From: JAHJFW01 sp038065635
Lineage (GTDB): Bacteria > Patescibacteriota > Patescibacteriia > 2-12-FULL-60-25
Length of the DNA stretch: 16,243 bases
Assembly (NCBI GenBank): GCA_038065635.1
Contig: JBBTQP010000019.1
Location: 1 to 16,243 of the forward strand
Direction of reading: 5' to 3'
The notes below the pieces were generated by a model that saw nothing but the letters and a program-made list of their open reading frames with translations, had not been told where the DNA came from and did no database searches. This document shows, piece after piece, positions 1 through 5,450 of the stretch; within the stretch, counting starts at the first letter, position 1, and every line of letters starts with the position of its first letter. The translations under genes and the position numbers were made by a program.

Positions 1-139
1 AGCGAGTACTGAAAAACAGTGTAGATTGTTGGATATTTAATTGGACACGAGTGAGTTTGCGCCAGTCGCCGTGACGATAGGCGTATAAGGTTCGTAAACG
101 AGCGAGTTGCAGTACAGCGCGAATGCGGATGCTCGCCAT
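1..139 (-). CDS. Unknown protein, N-terminal fragment running off the left edge
   Basis: On the minus strand an ATG at 139 opens a frame that stays open to the window edge (46 codons, starting MASIRIRAVLQLARLR). The start is supported by a near-perfect Shine-Dalgarno, AAGGAGGTGAG, ending a few bases upstream of the ATG. A TTGACA-type promoter with a 17-base spacer lies further upstream. The visible residues are basic and mixed polar/hydrophobic with no motif I recognise, and the C-terminus is missing, so no function is proposed. It diverges from the SemiSWEET-like gene across a 207-base intergenic region with a promoter for each direction. The strong SD, promoter and palindrome make it likely to be a real, regulated gene despite the short visible length. 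Confidence 0.6.
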   Translation of the reverse strand, partial: MASIRIRAVLQLARLRTLYAYRHGDWRKLTRVQLNIQQSTLFFSTR

Positions 140-152
140 GACTCACCTCCTT

Positions 153-174
153 GTGTCAAATCGTGGCTTGACAC
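153..174. promoter_or_regulatory. Inverted repeat over the predicted transcription start of the left-edge gene
   Basis: GTGTCAA (153-159) and TTGACAC (168-174) form a perfect 7-base inverted repeat with an 8-base centre. It begins two bases past the predicted -10 box and covers the expected start of transcription, just upstream of the SD of the gene at 1-139. This is a typical place for a repressor operator. It could instead be a 5'-UTR hairpin. The binding protein is unknown. Confidence 0.4.
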
Positions 175-175
175 A

Positions 176-204
176 TTTATTCATCGAACTCTCGTCGTTG
201 TCAA
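176..204 (-). promoter_or_regulatory. Predicted sigma-70-type promoter of the left-edge gene
   Basis: Read on the minus strand, TTGACA (199-204) is followed by a 17-base spacer and AATAAA (176-181; four of six matches to TATAAT). Transcription would begin near 169, about 30 bases before the start codon at 139. The -35 box is perfect and the spacing ideal; the -10 is only fair. Confidence 0.5.
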
Positions 205-274
205 TATGGGTTGATTTCGTCCATCTACGGTTTATGTGTATTCCGTAATATTATGGTGGTTTAGCCAACCCCTC

Positions 275-303
275 TTGACAGAAATCAAAAAATATGGTTT
301 AAT
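275..303 (+). promoter_or_regulatory. Predicted sigma-70-type promoter of the SemiSWEET-like gene
   Basis: TTGACA (275-280), a 17-base spacer and TTTAAT (298-303; five of six matches to TATAAT) form a strong promoter. It predicts a start of transcription near 310, about 37 bases before the ATG at 347. Confidence 0.65.
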
Positions 304-346
304 CGAAGTCTCGAAACATGAACTCCAAAAAGTGAGGTAAGGAATC

Positions 347-632
347 ATGTCGCATGTCGTGAACGCGGCCACTCAGTACATCGACACCATCGCAATGCTT
401 ACCCAGCTCATGGTTCTGTTTATCGGGTATCCGATGCAGATCATGTCCTTGGTGAAGTCGCGAACGGCACAAGGAGCATTCCATCTTGACGTGGTCGTTG
501 GCCACCTTTTCCCACGCGATCTGGTCCACGAGCGCTGGCATCCATGAGAACATGTTCCTCCTGGTGCCGAACGTCATCGGGCTCTTCTTCGCACTGATCG
601 TGGTGGGGCTGATCTGCAAAAGACGCGCGTAA
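347..632 (+). pseudogene. SemiSWEET/PQ-loop family transporter, broken by a one-base frameshift
   Basis: The ATG at 347 follows GAGGTAAGG. The first frame gives MSHVVNAATQYIDTIAMLTQ and then a helix with a PQ-loop-like proline (IGYPMQ) before a basic loop (SLVKSRTAQGAF). It would stop at 545-547. From about 486 the frame one base ahead continues the same family pattern: a second helix (LTWSLATFSHAIWSTSAG) and a third (FLLVPNVIGLFFALIVVGLI), ending KRRA with TAA at 630-632. Removing one T of the TT at 486-487 joins both halves into about 94 residues with three transmembrane helices, the normal SemiSWEET size. SemiSWEETs dimerise in the membrane and carry sugars or similar small solutes. The break could be a real mutation, an assembly error or, less likely, +1 recoding at CTT. 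Promoter, SD and terminator are all intact. Confidence 0.7.
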
Positions 633-674
633 GGAATACGGCGCGTAACAAGAAGGGGGAAATCTGAAAAAACT

Positions 675-710
675 TCACACCCGTGAAATACCGGGTGTGA
701 TTTTTTCTTT
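675..710. terminator. Bidirectional intrinsic terminator between two convergent small membrane-protein genes
   Basis: TCACACCCG (675-683) pairs perfectly with CGGGTGTGA (692-700) around an 8-base loop. TTTTTTCTTT follows on the plus strand and an A-run precedes it, giving a U-tract on the minus strand. It would end the SemiSWEET-like transcript and back up the minus-strand terminator at 717-736. Confidence 0.8.
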
Positions 711-716
711 ATTCAA

Positions 717-736
717 AAACCGTCAGAAGACGGTTT
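717..736 (-). terminator. Intrinsic terminator of the minus-strand membrane-protein gene
   Basis: On the minus strand AAACCGTC, the loop TTCT and GACGGTTT form an 8-bp hairpin whose 3' arm runs into further T residues (TTTTTGAATA). It begins six bases after the stop codon of the gene at 743-1021. Confidence 0.7.
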
Positions 737-742
737 GATGAG

Positions 743-1021
743 CTAGCCGGTTTTTTTCCGACTTGAACGGATCTTTATGATCGCCATGACGGACATGAAG
801 ACGCCGCATGCGCCTGCAAGCACCGAGGACCGGTCGATCTCAAACATGGATATCACCACCCATGCGATGTTTGCGATGAGAAATAGCAGCCATACCAACG
901 GCGACCAAACCATGACCCTATTCTCCGGCTGTTTTTTCATGCTGAACCATGCGGTTGAGTACATGAAGATCAGTTGCGCGCACATGAACGCAGTCACGGC
1001 GATTTTTTTGAGTGGATCCAT
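743..1021 (-). CDS. Small three-helix membrane protein, SemiSWEET-like
   Basis: This 92-residue protein starts at an ATG preceded by AGGAGGT at five bases' distance (1026-1032), which fixes the start. Three hydrophobic segments are visible, at about residues 7-28, 39-60 and 66-85, followed by a basic tail (KIRSSRKKTG). The spacing of helices two and three (LVWLLFLIANIAWVV, then SVLAGACGVFMSVMAII) parallels the frameshifted SemiSWEET gene next door, with the N..W pattern often seen in SWEET helix two. The PQ-loop proline is missing, since helix one has YSTAW instead. SemiSWEETs are half-size transporters that work as dimers; whether this one transports anything is not shown. The two genes converge on shared terminators and may be diverged paralogues. 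Another three-helix membrane protein family remains possible. Confidence 0.7.
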   Translation of the reverse strand: MDPLKKIAVTAFMCAQLIFMYSTAWFSMKKQPENRVMVWSPLVWLLFLIANIAWVVISMFEIDRSSVLAGACGVFMSVMAIIKIRSSRKKTG

Positions 1022-1062
1022 TGCGACCTCCTAATATGACGCGAGGGAAAGAACGCTGGGCA

Positions 1063-1091
1063 TTTAAACACATTCGTGGCGCATGTTTCAA
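1063..1091 (-). promoter_or_regulatory. Possible promoter of the small membrane-protein gene
   Basis: On the minus strand TTGAAA (1086-1091), a 17-base spacer and TTTAAA (1063-1068) form a modest sigma-70-like promoter. It lies about 30 bases upstream of the SD at 1026-1032. Matches are five of six and four of six. The rest of the 1022-1198 interval shows nothing convincing. Confidence 0.35.
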
Positions 1092-1198
1092 GGACGATAT
1101 TTAGAGTACGTTCGCTATCAGATACGTCCGCAGGTATGGCAACGGCTATGTTCGCCGCAGTCTGGAGCGGTAGCGATCGATCACGGCAATTCCGTTGT

Positions 1199-1621
1199 TC
1201 ATCTCGGCACCAAAGCCGCAGCCAGTCGCCGTAACCCCTCTTTGTTTCCCTGATACTTCAGGTACGCGGTAAGGCATTCGTCTTCGGACGCCCAGGCGAA
1301 CTCCGTATGTTCGTCGGAGAGCGTGATGGATGTCTCCGGCGAGATCTCGATCCCGAATACATGCTCGTGCTGGTCTCGACCGTCGTCGAAGAAATCGAAG
1401 GAGTAACCGGTATCCACGATTCTTGGGGATTCGGTGATACCCAACTCCTCCTGAACTTCTCGAATCGCGGCTTCCTCGAAGGTTTCTTCTACCTTGACGT
1501 TGCCGGTCACGGGCTGCCAAAAGCCGCCTTTTTTCTCGTTGCGCTTGAGCATCAAGAACTGCACGTCGCCAGATGAAGAACGCCGAAATACGATGGCCTC
1601 TACTTGATTGTTAGTCTTCAT
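1199..1621 (-). CDS. Nudix hydrolase, NudB/MutT-like nucleotide pyrophosphohydrolase
   Basis: This 140-residue, single-domain protein carries a complete Nudix box: G40, five residues, E46, seven residues, then REVQEELGI at 54-62. The paired glutamates E58/E59 would bind the catalytic metal. The preceding GFWQPVTGNV stretch and the overall size resemble NudB (dihydroneopterin triphosphate pyrophosphatase/dATP pyrophosphohydrolase), but Nudix substrates cannot be assigned reliably from sequence. The family cleaves X-linked nucleoside diphosphates to release a nucleotide plus X, as housecleaning or folate biosynthesis. The ATG at 1621 follows GGAGAG and overlaps the TGA of the upstream metallopeptidase-like gene as ATGA, implying translational coupling. 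The stop is TGA. Base composition is nearer to the rest of the window than to its AT-rich partner. Confidence 0.88.
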   Translation of the reverse strand: MKTNNQVEAIVFRRSSSGDVQFLMLKRNEKKGGFWQPVTGNVKVEETFEEAAIREVQEELGITESPRIVDTGYSFDFFDDGRDQHEHVFGIEISPETSITLSDEHTEFAWASEDECLTAYLKYQGNKEGLRRLAAALVPR

Positions 1622-2412
1622 AGGTCTCTCCGAGTCGGTGTTGATGAACTACTATTTGTCTGATATTTATTCACACCTTTTATTATCTCATCAACCAATC
1701 CGTCAGTTTCAAATGTTTTACTACGATACATGGAACGGCTTATTCGTTTTACTATTTTTTCTTGTTCAGGGTATCCCATTGATTTAAGTTTAAAATGGCC
1801 AACCCAAATTGGTGAATTTTGGATTATTGTATTGAAGATTTCCGATATTTGCCAAACTAAATAGTTATATTTTGGACGATTATATTTCGGATAGCGTTCG
1901 TAAAAATAATCGTAAAACATGAAATGCAACAGTTCGTGTGCAATTACGACCGAAACATATCTTGGGCTACGATGCCAAAAAGGAATTTGAAAGGTTTTAT
2001 CTTCCAGGAATCTCGGATACATACCCCAGATAGTACCGAACGCTATGTATTTGCCGCGTGGCCATTTACGCCCATGAAAAAGCGAATCGACAAGCGAGAA
2101 GAATGTCGGTGCAATTTTAGTCCAGCGTTTTTCGTGTCCTTCCAATGCGCGATCCATTTTTGTTTGTTTCGTACGGTATGCTGTATCGATAAAATTTCGT
2201 AATGCTTGTAAATTATTTATTTTGTACCCTTTCTCGTTATCAAAATATTTTTTCAACCCCGGATATTTTGTAAATGCCGCCCAATTCAAATTTCTACCGT
2301 TGTCGTATACGGATTCTTTCGTAAAAGCCAGTATTGTTTCCAGATCTTTTTTCGCGTTTCTGCGAAAAGTAACGTTTGGGTGAGACATGGAAAGATTGGG
2401 GGAGATAAACAC
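1618..2412 (-). CDS. Putative zinc metallopeptidase with a HELLH motif
   Basis: The protein is about 264 residues, basic and aromatic-rich. It has a zincin signature HELLH at 159-163 in the hydrophobic context VSVVIAHELLHFMFYDYF. A glutamate 28 residues further on (E191 in QISEIFNTI) could be the third zinc ligand, as in gluzincins. No signal peptide or clear membrane anchor is seen, so it may be cytoplasmic. I cannot place it in a named peptidase family and the substrate is unknown. The longest frame starts at a GTG (2412) without a good SD; an ATG at 2388 (MSHPNVTF) is an alternative start. The stop overlaps the Nudix start by four bases, so the two form an operon. The gene is clearly AT-rich: sample 60-base lines are 27-37 percent GC against about 47 percent in nearby core genes. 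This hints at separate origin. Confidence 0.72.
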   Translation of the reverse strand: MFISPNLSMSHPNVTFRRNAKKDLETILAFTKESVYDNGRNLNWAAFTKYPGLKKYFDNEKGYKINNLQALRNFIDTAYRTKQTKMDRALEGHEKRWTKIAPTFFSLVDSLFHGRKWPRGKYIAFGTIWGMYPRFLEDKTFQIPFWHRSPRYVSVVIAHELLHFMFYDYFYERYPKYNRPKYNYLVWQISEIFNTIIQNSPIWVGHFKLKSMGYPEQEKIVKRISRSMYRSKTFETDGLVDEIIKGVNKYQTNSSSSTPTRRDL

Positions 2413-2632
2413 CTCTTATTACACACATTATTGCAAGGAGTGAGCTCTTTGTAGTACTTACCGGCGGATGCTTTAATCCTTTACTTATGCATAACGCAGC
2501 TAAAGTCTGGATGCGGGTATAGCGTTTGGATCTTGACAAGTACTCTAATTACAGTAAGCTTTTTTTGGCTGGTGACGTCAATATAGTATTACGTCGCGAC
2601 GGCCACCGAACATTCCCCAGGGGGGTCTCATT

Positions 2633-2728
2633 ATGAGGAAGAAATTCCGGATCCTCAACCGCGGCAATCGCGTCGTCATCACTCTCACCAAGGAGTCTCA
2701 AGGCGTCATGTACTATCGCGGCCAGTAG
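2633..2728 (+). CDS. Candidate RiPP precursor peptide, 31 residues
   Basis: An ATG at 2633 preceded by AGGGGGGT at six bases opens a 31-codon frame ending TAG at 2726-2728, 68 bases upstream of the radical SAM maturase. There is no earlier in-frame start: the frame is closed by TGA at 2573-2575. The peptide is basic (MRKKFRILNRGNRVVITL) and ends TKESQGVMYYRGQ. Precursors of radical-SAM RiPPs are typically short unannotated frames just upstream of a maturase with a recognition domain, which is the arrangement here. The C-terminal E21, paired Y27-Y28 and G24/G30 are plausible modification sites. The Glu-then-Tyr spacing recalls PqqA only loosely and is not the same. The SD and position are seen; the role is inferred. 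It might instead be a leader peptide. Confidence 0.5.
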   Translation: MRKKFRILNRGNRVVITLTKESQGVMYYRGQ

Positions 2729-2739
2729 GCCGACTACTC

Positions 2740-2771
2740 CACGGAGGGCGCGTTCATTCGCGTCCTCCGTG
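2740..2771 (+). promoter_or_regulatory. 13-bp hairpin between the peptide gene and the maturase gene
   Basis: CACGGAGG (2740-2747) pairs with CCTCCGTG (2764-2771), continued inward by a G-U pair and CGCG/CGCG, closing on TTCATT. No U-tract follows, so it is not a plain terminator. It sits 11 bases after the peptide stop and 12 bases before the maturase SD (AAGGAG, 2784-2789). Such hairpins often protect the upstream message or reduce read-through, so that precursor exceeds enzyme; that role is inferred. Confidence 0.55.
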
Positions 2772-2796
2772 CTCGCTATTTGCAAGGAGAAGAATC

Positions 2797-4230
2797 ATGT
2801 CAATCAGTCTCCTGGAGTCGCCTTCGATAATACGACGCGGTGATGCGACTATAGTACTTTTTCCTTCTAGGCCATACTGGTTTTCGGCCACCGAAGAAAT
2901 CGTGGATATCCTTGACGCTTTCACGTTAGGGGATGCGCCAGTAATCATCGCAGCCATAGCAGAACGACTTGCGATTTCACAGGAAGATGCCGAGATCGCA
3001 TACCAGGAGACAGTGGATCTTTTGTATCCATCGGGAGTTCTTTTGGTCGACGGCCAGCGGGCGAACGTTGAAGATATATCGCCGGAATTCCAGGTCAATG
3101 ACGTTGAGAATGTCTTGGTGATTGCGACTACACAGGGCTGCAACATGGCTTGTTCCATGTGCTATGCAAGGGCGAAGAAGGTTCTGAAAAATGAGATGAC
3201 GACTGACGAGATAAAGTCCATCATCGATCAACTGGCGCGAATGCCATGGAACAACGAGGTGTCTCGCGTTGCGTTGACAGGGGGAGAGCTTTTCACACGA
3301 AAAGACGCGCTGGATCTTATCGACTATGTACATCAGTGCGGTTTCTACGCACAGGTCAACACCAATGCGACTCTGCTGACGTCAGAGCAGATCAAGAAGC
3401 TTGCCGCGTACCCTCGCTTAAAAATGTCCGTCTCACTCGATGGATGTTGCGCGGAAACGCACGAGGCGATTCGCGGGATTTATAATTTTGAAAAGACGAT
3501 TCAGGCGATTAGCGCCCTTACGGCACGCGGAGTATCGGTGGCGATCAATATGTTCGTCCACGCAGGAAATCTCGATGAGATCGCCGGTACCATTCATCTA
3601 GCAGATGCGCTCGGCGTTTCCGGCTTCAATTGTCTGAATATGATGCACGTTGGACGAGGTAACAGCCGCCGTACGAAGCAAGAGCTCGCAGCCGTTCCAT
3701 TGGCAGCGTTTTATCGAAAAGTGTTCGAGGTGATTCGTGGCAACGAGCGCTTTCAGCAGTTGATGATGCATTCAACCTTCGCAAATCAGCTTATGGGAAT
3801 CGCTGGCGGTGTGAAGAGCACGACTTGTGGTATAGGCACCAACCGCGCATTGTACGTAAAAGCAGACGGCTCGCTCTATCCTTGTGCTGATACCGCCGTG
3901 CTGCAATTCCGCCTAGGAAACCTTCGTTCCGATTCTCTTGAGGAGATTTGGGAACGATCTTCACGCTTGAGTGAGTTGAGATCTCTCAATATAGACACGT
4001 TGAACACTCGATGCGCCTCCTGCGACGTTCGCTATCAATGTGCCGGAAATTGCCGTGGGGAGAACTTTCAGACGACAAAGGATTTGCGGAGCCCGCACTT
4101 CAAATGTGTCGAGATTCGCGATTCTATTCTGGAGCTGATGTGGATTCTGACCGAAGAGCCTGACCTCTTTCGGTGTAAGGTTGAGAGTCTGCATCAGAGC
4201 GTTGGCAGTCCGCACGCTACATCCGCATGA
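2797..4230 (+). CDS. Radical SAM/SPASM peptide maturase with N-terminal PqqD-like recognition domain
   Basis: This 477-residue protein starts at an ATG with AAGGAG seven bases upstream. Residues 1-85 form a PqqD-like winged-helix domain (RiPP recognition element) that would bind the precursor leader. The radical SAM core follows: C115, C119 and C122 in CNMACSMC bind the 4Fe-4S cluster, and TGGELF at 161-166 is the SAM-contacting GGE motif. A C-terminal SPASM domain has cysteines at 344, 363, 406, 409, 415, 419 and 437 for auxiliary clusters, with the usual DGSLYPC and GNLRSDSLEEIW patterns. Enzymes of this layout (PqqE, thioether and C-C crosslinking maturases) modify a short peptide in the cytoplasm by radical chemistry. 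The likely partner is the 31-residue peptide just upstream. No transporter or protease lies alongside. A terminator follows about 30 bases after the stop. The reaction type cannot be read from sequence. Confidence 0.88.
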   Translation: MSISLLESPSIIRRGDATIVLFPSRPYWFSATEEIVDILDAFTLGDAPVIIAAIAERLAISQEDAEIAYQETVDLLYPSGVLLVDGQRANVEDISPEFQVNDVENVLVIATTQGCNMACSMCYARAKKVLKNEMTTDEIKSIIDQLARMPWNNEVSRVALTGGELFTRKDALDLIDYVHQCGFYAQVNTNATLLTSEQIKKLAAYPRLKMSVSLDGCCAETHEAIRGIYNFEKTIQAISALTARGVSVAINMFVHAGNLDEIAGTIHLADALGVSGFNCLNMMHVGRGNSRRTKQELAAVPLAAFYRKVFEVIRGNERFQQLMMHSTFANQLMGIAGGVKSTTCGIGTNRALYVKADGSLYPCADTAVLQFRLGNLRSDSLEEIWERSSRLSELRSLNIDTLNTRCASCDVRYQCAGNCRGENFQTTKDLRSPHFKCVEIRDSILELMWILTEEPDLFRCKVESLHQSVGSPHATSA

Positions 4231-4259
4231 AATTACGCTGGCGTACGAGCGTAACGAAC

Positions 4260-4292
4260 CGCCTGTGTCATTCTGATCAGGCGATTTTTTTT
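4260..4292 (+). terminator. Intrinsic terminator of the maturase operon
   Basis: CGCCTG (4260-4265) pairs with CAGGCG (4278-4283) around a 12-base loop and is followed by A and eight T. A second small inverted repeat, TTACGC/GCGTAA, lies just before it at 4233-4254. The 3' arm and U-tract overlap the last codons of the convergent methyltransferase gene, whose VVKKIA C-terminus is therefore encoded by terminator DNA. Confidence 0.75.
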
Positions 4293-4969
4293 ACAACTAA
4301 AATCAATCTTTGACTAGTAATGGTATATGGATGAAATTGATAGTCCCCAATTACCCGTTCGATTCGGAAGCCGGCTCGGTCCAGCCACATTCTCCACATC
4401 GGTAGGACTGGATATGGAATTATCAAGTTATGACGCGCGTCAATGAGTTCCAACCGTGTTGCATCGAAGGCAAGATCGGATTTTGTATTTATTGATAGGT
4501 GTCCAATGAGGCGGAAGATGTTGTCAGTGTCTAAAAGGAGACGTCCGCCAACCGCTAGATTGCGGCTGATTGATAGTAATGCTTTTTGGATGTCTATATT
4601 CGCGAGGTCAGAAAAGAACCAATACGCGCGATTGTATTTTTTCTTGAGGGCTAGTTTTGTTACGTTTGCTTTGTAGAGGATCGGTTTATACGCCACAGGC
4701 GCAGTGGTTAATTTTTTTGCTAAGGATAAAAGATGAACAGAGAAATCCACTCCGTCAACGGAATAACCTTTTTGTACTAGTTTTTGTATGTGTCGCCCCT
4801 GGCCGCAGGCAATATCTAAAATGTTTTGACTTTTTTTGAGCCCAAGCGCCCTCACTAAAAACACGACGTCTTTTTCTACGTCTGCCTCTTGTAAAAAACG
4901 AGCATGTTCGCGCAAGTAGGCGCCACGTTTTTCATAATAAAATTTTATTCCTTCTTTCTTGGATTGCAT
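4277..4969 (-). CDS. Class I SAM-dependent methyltransferase
   Basis: A Rossmann-type methyltransferase of about 230 residues. Motif I is ILDIACGQGRHI and motif II is VDGVDFS, which bind S-adenosylmethionine. A third strand region (RAYWFFSDLANI) and a post-motif (NLAVGGRLLLDTDNI) complete the fold. The substrate is unknown; small-molecule and lipid-headgroup methyltransferases share this layout. I chose the ATG at 4969 (MQSKKEGIKFYYEKRG). The frame extends to a GTG at 5020, adding 17 residues, but neither start has an SD. The gene converges on the maturase operon, sharing its terminator, so operon membership is excluded; a role in modifying the same product is possible but unsupported. It is AT-rich, like the metallopeptidase-like gene. 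The N gap begins about 110 bases upstream, so the promoter may be partly lost. Confidence 0.85.
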   Translation of the reverse strand: MQSKKEGIKFYYEKRGAYLREHARFLQEADVEKDVVFLVRALGLKKSQNILDIACGQGRHIQKLVQKGYSVDGVDFSVHLLSLAKKLTTAPVAYKPILYKANVTKLALKKKYNRAYWFFSDLANIDIQKALLSISRNLAVGGRLLLDTDNIFRLIGHLSINTKSDLAFDATRLELIDARHNLIIPYPVLPMWRMWLDRAGFRIERVIGDYQFHPYTITSQRLILVVKKIA

Positions 4970-5079
4970 TCGCTCATCATATAGATAATTTCTAAATATT
5001 TCAATCACATATACCACCACGTCGACCGCATTTACTACATAGTATCTTTTTTTACGTCCATAATGAAAACCCCTCCACG

Positions 5080-5179
5080 NNNNNNNNNNNNNNNNNNNNN
5101 NNNNNNNNNNNNNNNNNNNNNNNNNNNNNNNNNNNNNNNNNNNNNNNNNNNNNNNNNNNNNNNNNNNNNNNNNNNNNNN
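5080..5179. other. Assembly gap of exactly 100 N
   Basis: A run of 100 N marks a scaffold join of unknown true length. The whole stretch from 5021 to 5450 has no gene. It holds the methyltransferase upstream region, this gap, a TCCCGA-caa-TCGGGA palindrome (5217-5231), the nusA promoter and a repeat-rich leader. Confidence 0.97.
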
Positions 5180-5257
5180 ACTTCATCGTTCGCCGTGTTA
5201 GGGTGGAAGTTGCAAATCCCGACAATCGGGACTCGAATATACCCACAATTTGCGCTA

Positions 5258-5286
5258 TTGTCAATATCCGAAAGACGTGCTACTAT
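5258..5286 (+). promoter_or_regulatory. Extended -10 promoter of nusA
   Basis: TTGTCA (5258-5263; five of six), a 17-base spacer ending TGC, then TACTAT (5281-5286) form a sigma-70-type promoter with an extended -10 (TGn). Transcription would start near 5293, giving a leader of about 158 bases before the nusA ATG at 5451. Confidence 0.55.
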
Positions 5287-5296
5287 CCGTCCATTG

Positions 5297-5319
5297 ACTC
5301 GTTCCGGAATGGAGCGAGT
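5297..5319 (+). promoter_or_regulatory. Hairpin at the start of the nusA leader
   Basis: ACTCGTTCC (5297-5305) pairs with GGAGCGAGT (5311-5319), nine pairs including one G-U, around GGAAT. TATTTATTAAAA follows. It lies within the first few bases of the predicted transcript. It may protect the 5' end or act as a weak attenuator; the following tract is a poor terminator. Confidence 0.4.
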
Positions 5320-5333
5320 TATTTATTAAAAAA

Positions 5334-5438
5334 GCTAAAGGGCTAATGGGCTGAAGGGCCGATGAGCCACACTCATCAGACCCCATAAGCCCCTCCGCCC
5401 TTCAGCCCCTAAGCTCTTAAGCCCTTCAGCCCCTAAGC
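5334..5438. repeat. Octamer tandem array in inverted arrangement, nusA leader
   Basis: The left arm has octamers GCTAAAGG, GCTAATGG, GCTGAAGG and a degenerate GCCGATGA (5334-5365). The right arm has seven octamers of the complementary type ending GC (CCATAAGC, CCCTCCGC, CCTTCAGC, CCCTAAGC, TCTTAAGC, CCTTCAGC, CCCTAAGC; 5383-5438). The centre is a hairpin GATGAG-ccaca-CTCATC (5361-5377). The leader RNA could fold into a long imperfect stem. The array ends 12 bases before the nusA start, which has no SD. Confidence 0.85.
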
Positions 5439-5450
5439 CAACCTCCCCCT

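Noticed and set aside
299..619. Minus-strand 106-residue open frame over the SemiSWEET gene
   Set aside because: It lies opposite a gene with promoter, SD and family pattern, and has no SD or recognisable features.
2294..2539. Minus-strand 81-residue frame upstream of the metallopeptidase-like gene
   Set aside because: It overlaps the start of the HELLH gene in another frame, has no SD and no domain; it is probably chance.
2633..2728. PqqA identity for the small peptide
   Set aside because: Glu and Tyr are present but the spacing and surrounding residues differ, and no pqqB/C/D genes are near.
2549..2785. Minus-strand 78-residue frame over the candidate peptide gene
   Set aside because: It crosses the hairpin and the maturase SD, and no ribosome site is seen; the plus-strand peptide has an SD and fitting context.
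5201..5250. Possible tRNA from the palindrome and TCGA words near the gap
   Set aside because: No cloverleaf, anticodon arm or acceptor pairing could be drawn on either strand.
5334..5438. CRISPR array
   Set aside because: Units are 8 bp, contiguous and without spacers, in opposing orientations.
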